Part shown: in pieces, positions 10,143 to 22,100 of the stretch
How positions within the stretch are numbered: position 1 is the stretch's first letter
How the letters are laid out: each line of letters begins with the position of its first letter
Assembly: GCF_001949145.1 (NCBI RefSeq)
Contig: NW_019091464.1
Location: 275,797 to 308,250 of the forward strand
Reading direction: 5' to 3'
DNA: 32,454 nt
Source: Acanthaster planci
Taxonomy: Eukaryota; Echinodermata; Asteroidea; Valvatida; Acanthasteridae
The notes under the pieces: model-generated
Told to the model about the DNA's origin: nothing
The model's input: only the letters and a program-made list of their open reading frames with translations
Databases searched by the model: none
Made by a program: the position numbers and the translations under genes

Positions 10143-13100
10143 CTGGGGAAAAAAATGGCACACAAACCCAGATATCACAAATCAGATAAACTACAGTAGC
10201 CTATTCTGAAGTAAACGTGTATGGGGGATCTGTTCTGCCATTTGCCGGGAACCTGAGAAGCCAGGCCTATGTCATTGTCTGAGAAAACATGAGACGAAAA
10301 AGGGGGAGAAAGAACAGAACATTACTGGAGGGGAGGGTATTAAAAGTCAACATTGTTTGTGCACCTCTATTCCGCAAGTAAACTTGTTGGGGGTAAGCAA
10401 AGGCCGGCTGTCGATTATGTGCGCTTGTTGGTCCGCCCTTTCCGTATCGGCATCTGTTTGCCGCACTCGTGTATAAGCCAATTTGGTATTCTAACAGCGC
10501 ATGTCAAGTGCGAGGCTATTTGGGAACAGCTGCAAGCGCGTGATCATCTGTCCTATCGGCGTAGCCGTACGCTGACTCGCGCGCTTTGTTCCCGAAAGAC
10601 CTTGGGCTTGTTGAGTTACTACACCTCATAAATATTCATAAACAAATCGGAGCGCGTCATTGGCCGATTCCACCTCGCGTCTGGGAAGTCAACGCAGCTT
10701 TTCGAATAATTTCATTATCCAATCGCATTATATAAGATTAAGAGCTATGTAGCACGCGCAGTATTATGAAGTAACTTACGCGGGAATCGCTGAACCGGCT
10801 TGTGTAAAGATCGAGATCGCAGCTCTGCATGCCTATAGCAGCAGCGTGCAAAGCAAAGTGCAAAGAGCGAATGTTAACAGAGTCGATTTTGTGTCCGTGA
10901 AAGTGAAACGCAAGAACGCAGCGTGTACGCAACGCACCCACAAAACGTACATCTGAAAAGGCGCCTTAATTTAATACGGACCACGACGACCGTCCGCATC
11001 GTCCGCATTTTTGGGATCGTTGCGAATGGGTGACCTCACCTTGCATTGTTGGCTGTGGCAGACAAATAGGTCTAACGTTGGGACTGAGTGTAGCATTCTT
11101 GCTCAACCTGAGCAGGGCAATATCGTGATCAAATGTGACTTGGCTGAAGTTTTCATGATGTATTTGAGCGTCAATGGTGTACACTTGGGCTTGGTCAAAT
11201 TGGCGGAGTGATTCTGCGTATATATCAAGAATACCTGAAACAAAGGGAAAGCATTCGAGTTACTGGTGAACCAGCCACATCATTTTACCACACGCACCCT
11301 AATATAGGCCTATGATATAGTGTCGAATCTAAATTATGAAAGATATTTTAAAAAAATACAATGTGAAACAGAAGAAAAATGTTTCATGAGTTTTCAGGCT
11401 GAATAGTAAATTTCACGAGATGGACCAGAAAATCATGAAAATACTGTTCCCATTTCAAGAATGTGAAACGTTTAGTATTTGTTGTATCCAATGTCTGAAC
11501 CAATTCTGCACTGTAAAAATGGCGCTTATAGTTTAGACACTTTTTATGCCATGTCTTTAACACGCTTAATCCACCTTCGGCCTTCACTGTGGTGTACGAG
11601 ACAGAGACACACTGCATTATTCAGAGTTCCACTCGCACTAAAGATGACACATGAGCGCTATTTAAGTCATGCACTTTCTTAATATGTGTACTGTTCTATC
11701 AGCATGGCGATTCACAACAGTGGGCCTCCAAGAGTATGCAACGCGTTGACCAATCAATGTACACGAAATCTGTCGACCCTTTCCAAACGCACTTCTGGTC
11801 GACAGATTTCGCGCATTGTGAGTGGTCAACGCGTTGCAAACTCTCGAAGGCACGCTATTGTGAAACGCCCGTATTCATGAATGCGTTGCTCCATACCCTA
11901 CCTGTGTATATCCTAACCTTGGGTGCTTGACATTTTCTTAAACAGTGTGCAGCAGTCAAAACCCAATTAGGAGCAATGAGGCTGCCACCGCAGTAAAATA
12001 AGGGCTGGAAAAGTAAGACACAAAGGGGGTGAATAGAGATCTACAAAGATATCTGTGTTTGTAGGTTTTTGATTAATCTTTGACTAAGGTTTTTGTTTTG
12101 GATTTGTAAAAACGTATTCGTTTTATCGACATCATTTTAAAGTACGTGCGAAATCTGGCACTGCATATTACGGATGCCCAAACGTGCCATGAGGTATACA
12201 TTTTCAACATGTGAAGTGGAAATGTTTTTGCAAAATTCGTTTTAAGAGATACAGATTTGCAAGTCCGTTTTTAAGAGAGCTAGGCCTTTTTCAAAAAATA
12301 CAATTTGGGGAATTTTTTTCTACATATTGGGATATATTTTATTCAAGTCTATCTTTATAAAGAAAGGCCTACATCTTTTAAAGTTGGTTTTTACTAGGTA
12401 TATTTTTGAAAGAGAAAAATATTTATTTGTTTTCTGAAAGAGTGACGTTTACGAGATGTATTGGGATAGAGTGTTTATTGTATCAGGCCGGCAAGTTGTT
12501 CACTAGACAACGCATACCGTGCAATCTAAAAATATATCTAATATAAAAATGATTAAACGAGTGTTTCCAAATATATCTCGTAAAAATGACGTTGATAGAA
12601 TATATCTCGTAATAAAGTATTTCGCAACCCCCCTAAATGTTTCTTTAAAAACATGCAGATCTCATAAAATTGTATAACTCCAAAAACCAAATGTGGAAAA
12701 GGTGTATCTGAAAAAACCAACAAACTTTGGCAAATTGGTCTCTTTAACACGGACTTGAAAATATTTATCTCGTATAGCAATATGACGGACTGTGGAAAAT
12801 ATGTCTCGTAAAGCGAACTTGAAAAAGTATGCTTCACATTTAAAAAATTATGCTTCAGGGCACTAGTGGGACATCGTAGATTTACCAGTCACGTGTTTCT
12901 GCAAAGGACAAGTTCGGCTGCGGCGAACTGCAGCTGTTCGCGTGTACTTGTGTGTACGCACAACACAATTACACTCGAACTTCCCTCTTCGAACTGTTTT
13001 GTAAATCCCACCCTTTCGTTTTTCCGTTGGCTTGACTACAACCCTTGCACATCCCGTATACAATTTATTATGTGAATGGTTCCCTCCGTACTGGTAACTG

Positions 13101-16100
13101 AAATTTGTTATTGATATTAAACCAGCGTATGAAAACATTGCCCCGGCACTGGTTCCAAAAAATTGGTCGACTTGATCATCCAAACTATCCAACGTTTCGA
13201 ATGGGGTTTGTCGAACTACAATTGTCAAATTTTAGTCGTCGCTCGAACTTTGCAATACGGGCATTTCACAACAGTGCGCCTCCAAGAGTTTGCAACTCGT
13301 TGGCCAATCACAATGCGCGAAATCTATCGACCCAATGTGCGTTTGGAAAAAAAGTTGACAAATTTCGTGCGTTGTGATTGGCCAACGCGTTGCAAACTCT
13401 TGGAGGCGCAATATTGTGAATCGCCCGTATTACAAGGTGTTGGAGGTCCACTCGTTCAAAATTTACGAGGTTGTGGGGCCATACCGTCAAACATCCCTCC
13501 CCAGAAAGGAAAAAAATCCATGAAAAGAGGATTAAAATGTGTGCGTTCAAATGTAAAAAGTTAACTGCCCAGAATGTGAGAACATGCAGAGCAAGATCTT
13601 GTTTCGTACAGAGTTTGAGATCATTGACTAGAGCGCCATAATCTTAATGAAGACGCCACTGTTTACAGTGTTTCAGCGGTTCGTGAGTGAGAACGGTTCG
13701 TGACAGCGTTGTCTTTTGGCGATGTTCCAATCCGTTACTAAACTGTAGCGTCTTGCCCCAAGACTACATGTAAGTGCCCCCTTGGTCTCGAACATGCAGA
13801 GTACAGTTTAATTCGTAAGCTGAGTCGTTCTCACCGGGCATTTTGAGCTTTCACATCCTGACGTTTTCTGACAGAACAGCGCCACCTGCCAGGGCCACAT
13901 ACCCTGTTGAGCATTGTCCCCGCCGACGATTCTTCCAGTTGCACGCGTCTTTGGGGGTCTGTTGAGCCCACAGCGTGAGTAATCTGAGAAAAGGTTTTAT
14001 TTGCATGCGATGAAAAACTAATTGAAGTCAATGATCTTTATTTTATAAGCCTAGCCGGCTCTGCGTCGGGAAATATAGACCTGATTCTAAAATTCAGAAT
14101 ACACATTTCCCTCGAACTTTGAAAAACAGAGGGGAAAGAATCAGGCCTAGACCTTGTTCACAGGGAGATCATTTTACCAATGTACCCAGAATCTATCTCA
14201 TGGATGCATTTCACCAAATCGTTGCATTTTGTATTTTGTAATCCCACGGGGGTTTTACAATAAGATATGCCATAATCAGGAGGGATCATAGAAATATTTC
14301 TGTAAATCCCAAATTTGGGAATGGTAGTTTCCAGTTCGGGGCTTTTCTTTCACAAAAAGACCCAAATTGCCGGCCTATTTCGGATTGGGGCAGGCGGCTA
14401 CATTCAGAGCTGCTGGGTATCTTCGGGGAAGGCGAATAAATTTTTTCTTCGTGGCTAACCCCCATAAAATTGAACGGAAAGTGATCTTCTGGCCATAATC
14501 TTGAATTTCCAGTGAAAAAAACTGAGGCCAACCTCAACAGAGAGTCAACAGGCGGCGCTTTTTTGGTCTGATTTTGCACTGTTTTCTATATGGGGGTATT
14601 TAGTATAGCGTAATCTTATTCATTGTAATCTAAAAATTGTGTGGTGCCGGACTATTTGTGGTTCCAGGCTGCACTTTCCTTTTTTCAAACGTGGCTTAAA
14701 ACATTCAGATCACACATTTTAAAATCTTCATCAGGATCAACGACGTGTGACGAAGTCTTATTGAAGTACTTTCATTCCTTTCAGTGTATTCTCAGATGCC
14801 CTTGATAAAGTTAGCTTCGCTTTCAATTCAAGATGGCTGACATACGAATAATGACAATTATTTTAATTGTCATATGTAACCACCGCGGCAACATGTTACA
14901 GTTGTATCACTACGTTAGGGAGATGTTATCTGTTATGGCAATAATGTGTAATATAAATCAAGGCGTCTGGATTGACGACAGTTCAGCCTTATCTCTACTT
15001 CTTGCATAATCTGGGTCCAACTTGCAAAATTTGTCTGTAGCGTAAGCCTACATAAGTGCATGTCTTAATGTAAAGGGAAGCAGAAATCAATTTTTCTGCA
15101 ACTTATATCCTTCTCTTGTGCGAGAAATATAATATCTGAGACTCCATTTTGGTTAAATAAATGTACTGAGAAGTGGACCTTTTTGACTAGTCGAAATTAA
15201 CCCAGCACCCCTGGACAACTGCTGCATGTGTTGTCAACGCAGGAAGACTCCCCTCAGTGCATAGGTTTTTCTAATGAAATTATGAACCAGTGGATTGCTT
15301 GCATATGCAAGTTACTGCTCTGTATACATGTACTTACACAGCAATGATTCACCAAAGCAGAGCAAATTTAGGGAACCTCTAAGCAAAACCAAACAAAAAC
15401 AAACGAAACCAACAAAACGATATGATTACACTCTGTGTATAGTCTTTATGGATGAAAAAGTTCAACACACGTTCCAAACAATTGCCCATTTTGATCCCTG
15501 GCGTAAAAGTTAGATACCAACTGCAACCAGAACGGGTCGCATTGAAAGTACGACCACTGTTAAGATAGGAAATCCTCTAAGTAGCGCGCGAGTGGAAGAA
15601 AACACTCCACAGCTGTAAAAGAACACGCGTGAACTCACTGGCACTGTAGTTGTGGGGACTGCATGCGTGTTGGGAGAATGAAAGTTATTATGGACACAAA
15701 TTCGTTATGGGGTAAGTTTTTTGCTCGCCAGCAACACGGTCCTGAAAAAAAATGCCAGTCAAAGATAATTCTGTCATCGCAAGGCGGGCCCACAACACAC
15801 TACCCCCTCCCCATGCACACACCCGAATCGATCAGTAGGACGTGACGCTTTGTTTACGTGTGGACCTAAGGGAGCCAGATGCGGACACGAAGAAGAAACC
15901 AAATGCGACGTCGTTGTGCCTGGGAACAGACTGGGCGACCAGCCACTCGACCAAAACGACCCAAAATGAATCGGAACTCTAAAAATAAATTTAAAAAGTA
16001 GGAAAACACAGACCTCCGAAGCACTTACCGATTTTTTGTTCTAAAAGATTTTGGGCGACCTCGTAAACATCGTTAGCGTTTTCGACGACAAACAAGTGAT

Positions 16101-19100
16101 CGCTGACCGGTTTGGAGGCGATATCTCGTAGTTCACTCTTATCGACTTCGTCGCCCACTCCAATGCAGTGGATTTTGACATCGTACCTCTTGCGGAGGGT
16201 CTTTGCTTCTGTCTTGGGTCGGGCAACATTGGCACCCATGTTCGTCTTGCCTATAATCACAGGAAGAGTATAATTTCGAACATTAAACTTATACATGAGA
16301 GGTACCTGGAATTTTGCCGGGCAATGGTGCATGCCGCAGGAAATGTTTGCTTCGATATTTTTGATACTTTGAATATATTCAACCTTCTATTGTAAACATC
16401 AAACCTTTATCAAAGTTTGTGGACCAGTTCATTTTCCCTCCTTCACAAAACATGTAAAACGCCCCCAACTGCAGCGTCATGCACCCATAACAAGGCATTA
16501 AATAATACATAAAAACAGTTTCAAATTGTTTGCCTCCACCCTAAATGCACCCTCCCCTCAAAATGTGGTCCCCGATCAATTCTTGTTACCGGCCTCTTAC
16601 CGTCTGTGAATAGGAATAGGTACTTCTTTGATTCTTGTATGTTTTCTCCGGCTGATGGTATCATGAATTCATGGACAAGCTGGAGTGCTTTACCAGTAGC
16701 GGTCCCAGTTCCTGTGGAAAGTAAACGTTGTGAACATCACTTTAAGACTTCCCTCTGTTATATCTATTAATCCAATTAGACGCCATACACGCGCGCGCAT
16801 GTGCATTTAGCAAATCACGACACCCTATTGGTCGAAGAGGCATGTAACGCGCGCGTACCACCTGTCTAGGAATTCATGGGAGCGTTGTGCTACCACAGTA
16901 ACGGCGTCTAATTTGTCTGTATATCGACAAGAATATAATATCAAATCAGAGTTCTGAAACATGTGATTGCCGAGCTTTCGGTTACTGAATCTGCTTGCCC
17001 TGAATCTGCCTACCCGGAAGAAGGTACTCATTTATCGAAAGCTTTGCAATCATATATTTCAGAGCACTGATTTGATATTGTATTCTTGTCGATATTCTAA
17101 TCACGGTGCTACGCAGCCCTTTCCATATTTCTTTAATTTGCCTGTATCCGATTCGTAAGTGACTTCGTCACAAGGGCAGGCGCACCACGTTTTGCAGGCT
17201 CCCGTTGGACGATCGCTGAAGTTGCGCGTTAACTTCCGGTTCCATTGTCCCACGTAAACGGCGATCAATGCATGTAACTCTGTGTGCAGTGGGCGTGGTT
17301 TAAACTGAAGTGACGTCACACTTACGAACCGGATATATATGCGTCCATTGTATTTTGCGTACGTGAAGGTCGGTTCATACTACAGGAAAATGCCGAAGCG
17401 AAGCGAATCTGAGGTCATGAAAGAATTGCAGGGAACTTTCGCGCAAGATGAAATGTGCTCCACTTTTGCGAATTCGCAGTGCTAATATTAAATTCACGTT
17501 CGTTTCGCTTTCGCCTGAAGTAAGGAGGCACCGACAACGGACGTTGAAAAAAAGTCACGAGAGACAATTATTTCCACTATACATGTATATACATATATAA
17601 ATTGAAGATTCTCAACCCTGTATTTCTATAATTTTGCATATGTAAAAGTGGAGTTACCATACAGGGTAGTTTGATTGAGGATAAATCTGGATTTCAACCC
17701 CAGGAACAGAGTTTGTATTGGGGGGCGTGATACCAGCTTTTAATTGTTCAAAAGTGGTCAGTATCGAACAATAGACCGACCTTTTGCCTGTGTCATAAGC
17801 TCAGTTTTGCCAACCAGTCAAACCTATGGCAAGCTGTCAGAGCATAACCAGAATAACCATTCACAAATCTTGCGCAAATGTTTAGCCATCAGCTCATAAA
17901 TACTTCTACTGAATACTAAGTGAAAAAAAACCTGCCATTTCGACTCTGAAGAAACAAATGGGTATTTTGAGGCAAATTTGTTTACCAAACTTGAATGAAC
18001 TGTCTGCAAATATTGGCCGCCCTAATACTGGGCACTGGGATGGGCACATTGCCTCTGTACTTATATATAGGCAGGTTATGAAAGAGCAATAATAACTAGT
18101 AATATGCCACTGTTGGGCAAACGTAACTATAAAGTCCAACCATGCATCAATCTTTCTGTTGACGTCGGTCGAACTTGCCCTAACGGCAAATCATTTATTG
18201 AGTATAATGGTCCGTCATGGTTGAATCAGGAATGCACATGCAGTTCTTCGCGTGAAAAGCACCAGTTTACCTAGATCCCGAATGTGTTGAGGATTCTTGA
18301 TCATGTTCTCAAGCAAGGTGTTCACGGATGACTGAGAGTCGGAGACTCCAAAAAGCGAAAGAGCGTTGGTTGCATACACACATGCGCCGTAACGAGCACG
18401 GCGAGGACCATCCAAACCACCAATCTGGATATGGACAAAATGTACAAAATGGAAACGGAGGTTCACTGGAGCACCTTAGATGCTCTCTAAAAGATTGACA
18501 CACCAAGGGACATATCAACTCAAAGGCTGCATGCCTCAGGGCAGTAAGCCATTTTTTTCAGTCACACTAGTATGCCATTATTTCCATGTATTTACCAACA
18601 TGGGCGTAAATCCCGGGGGTGGGGGTATATATCCCATTCACTTTTTGAGGTGGGGTGGTGGACTATTGAATAACCTCCCTATACACACAGACACGTTTTT
18701 GTGGTGACCAAAAATAAAAGCAGATTGTGAGGCATTTTCAGACTTCCCTCGACTACTATGTGTTCAATATCACTCAAAAAAAGGAAAACAATTTACAAAG
18801 CCATAAATATGCCTCTCTGAATACACATTACATAATTACATCAATATTATGAACATCGACCTCTACATGGAGTCATATGGTGACACACCCCCTCCCCCTT
18901 TTAAAAATTTTCATGGCCAGGCAAGTCATCCCCCAACCTTTCCCCATCTCCCACTCCCCACAATTTCCGCCACAGATTCACGCCACTGTTTACCAAATGC
19001 TGGAGACACGTCTTGCGTCATGCATAGTGCGCAGTCGTTGGATCTCAGCTATTGGTCCATCACGGCGCTGCGCTGTCGGCTGATCCATATGGAAGTTTCG

Positions 19101-22100
19101 GACGCTTTAATGTCCCCTTTTGAAAACAATCTTCCACAGCAATGAATTGCAAAGAAGCAGTGAACGGCCGACGAAGGAAATATCGACAGCTCGTAACACA
19201 AAAAATGAAACCTAACCGAGCCCTTTGTAAAAAAAAAAAGTAAAAAATTAACTCCCAAAGTGTTGAATAACACCAACAAGTTTAACACCGGTAAAAAGTG
19301 TTTGGTGTGGTCCTCTGATGACACTGATGTTACACCCCGGCATGTGCAGAGTACATGTACATGAATAAATACCTTTTTGACGAGAGCTTTGGCGAGGTTA
19401 ATGCTGGATGTCAAGCCGTCCATGCTGTTTCTAACGCTTCCAGATACATCAAAGACGAAGTAGATGTCCATCCCTCCTGTGTAACCAAGATCTATGAACC
19501 TGCCTCTAGGGCCCGGGGTTTCGGAGACAGAGTCCTGAGGATCGGTCGGAAGGCCGTCCAAGGTGTATCCTAATCTCGCTGCTACCTCGCTGGCGTCCTC
19601 AAAGTCGTAAGGCCCTGTTAGGAGACAAGTCTTACTGAAAAATTACTACATGCAAACACACATGTTACAAGTGAGAAAGGGTAGGACATTTCAGGGGCGG
19701 ATCCCGGATTTTTTTCCGGCGGTGAGTCAGTCCCGTTAGAGATACATTTTTATGTCCGAATATGAACGACAGGCAGACAAATAGGTAATGCATTATATTG
19801 TTACTGATGTAAAAAATAATAGCCCCATTATAATATTGTTATTATTATTTTGTTTTATCATTATTTTTGGGTGTCAGAGCAGGGGGTTGACCCCATTCCC
19901 CTTTGAATCTGCTCCTGGCATGTTGGTTTTCCCCGTAAAATCTTCATGTAATGCCCAGATGTGACAAAATGTGATGACCTCAGCGACATCATGAGCCAGC
20001 TCTCTGATCGGTTGAATTAAACATGAAACAGAGAGTCACCTTCACATGTCGGCGGCTCCCCGCTCCAGCTTCTCGACTTGAGGCATTCTCTCTCCTCCGA
20101 GCCTATCAACACTTTGTCCCTGCTGCACTCGTACGACACCCGCTCCCCCTTACGGAAACGCACCCTGTGCTGGTTGACCATTCGCCCGCCGATAGGAATG
20201 CCGGGATTCGGGCAGTAGAAATCTGACGAGGGAACGAACCTTCTCAGCGAAGTGCATGGAGCTACAGGTATTTTGGTAAATGCATAGTCGACTTTCCATC
20301 CGTCAGCTTGGTCATTAACAAACGTGGGGGTCATTCGAACGTAGAGTTGGGGCTCGAAAACTGGTTGGCGCTCTTGTTTGTTTACTTTTTTCCGGTTGAA
20401 AAAGAACCTTGCATGTTGACCGGGCGAACAGGGTATCTAAAATACTGGTAACAATCAGTCAGTCATTATGACTGGTGAAGCCAGACTGACAATTTCTTAT
20501 TATTTGACAGATTTAGTGAGTATCGCCTTATTAGTCCAATGATCTATTTGTCTACCTGATTCAAATGGTTCAACCGCAAGTTCCAGAGACAACAATTGGT
20601 CAACGACTGGTCGATTTTGCCTGGTATCCAGGGTATATTTTGTGCACAGGTTACCAGGAAAATCCACCGGTATCACCAAGTGGTGTTACCGAAAATTGTT
20701 CTTTGTCACCACGACACGTTCTTGAATCCTGCGCAGGACACGGTGGATTTCTGAAACTCAAAATCTATATCTTTCACCCAAGCATTTGAAAATTTGAAAA
20801 CTCACTTTCATGATCACATGTTGTGAGTGTTCCATTCCACCTCCCGTTAGGTAGGCAATGCCTGACCGCCGATCCTTGGAGTCTGTAGCCAGACCGGCAT
20901 CGGAAAGTTACGCTTCCTCCAATTCTTGTAGACCCTAAGTACCTACTGCCTCCGAACTGGATACGACCTGGGTCTGGGCATTCAATTTCTGTTGAGCGAA
21001 ACATCGCAAATACTTGTAGCCTTTTTTTGGACAAAATGGCATCACGCCATGTCTCAGTTTCGGAGACTGCATTAGATTTGAGGTTTTAATCAATGCTTAA
21101 GAGCATGACACATAGTAGTCAAGCGTCAGACACAAAACTTCATCACTACAACAGAACTGCATGTGGAAATATATTGGAACGCCCTTATATGCATGATGAT
21201 TGGCTACACCACGAAGTGACGTATACGATAGTTTTGGTGCACGTACCGTCCGTAGACTTTGTACACACGATATCACAATTTGTGGTGCAGGAACTATCCA
21301 CGATATCCACGTTAGTTCGTGATAGCCCTGAACAACACAAACAGTTGTACTTACCGGCAATTCCTGATGTCATTACATTGTGTGACGAGGGAAACTTAGA
21401 CAAAATCGCAAATATTTAAATAGTCTAAACTCTCTGGGGATGTCGGCCATGATTTGCGCAGTCTTTTTCAAGGTCGAAATGACACTTGTCCGCGTCAATA
21501 TGACATTTTGGGGGGCTATTTAGACCCAGAAAAGTGTCACCTTTTCTGGGGATTGGGAAAGGATTGGGCAAGTATTGGGACTCGTATCTGCGTTAACTTT
21601 GCCCATAGGTTTTCGGAGAGCGCATGTTGCAGCACATACTGTTCAATGTATTATTTACTCTACCGACTTCAGACCCCTGCGGTTATCCTGTTTGTACAGA
21701 AAAATCGCGCTCTGTGGGGGGTCTTGCAGTATTCCATTGAAACAAAGCTGACTACTCTCCTCAGGAACACGCCAGTGAACATGGGCGTATATCCCGGGAT
21801 ATGGGGGGGGTATATAACCCCTTCCCCATTTTTTGTGGTGAGCAACAAATTAAAGCGGATTATGAAACTTCTTTCAGACTTCCAACGACTAAAATGCATT
21901 CAATATCACTCAAAAGAGGAAAACAAACCACAAAATCTATGCCATCACCCAACAGATGTACATCAATATCATGAACATCGACCTGTTTATAGAGTCATAT
22001 GATGTCACCCACCCTCCTCGCTTTTCAAATGTTCATGGCAAGTCGCCCCACCTTTCCCCACCCCTCCCCCGATTTCCAGCGCAAACTTACGCCACTGTCA

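Noticed and set aside
12553-12837. 94-codon minus-strand ORF
   Set aside because: The peptide repeats YE-I/T-F-like units because the DNA is a degenerate satellite.
13983-16029. Search for an additional domain between VWA and protease
   Set aside because: Exon 12 joins exon 13 in phase and the join matches the factor B family layout; the ORFs in intron 12 have no domain.
21185-21403. Possible extra exon in intron 6 ending at a strong GTAAGT-like donor
   Set aside because: The peptide has no CCP cysteine pattern, and exons 6 and 7 already join in frame.
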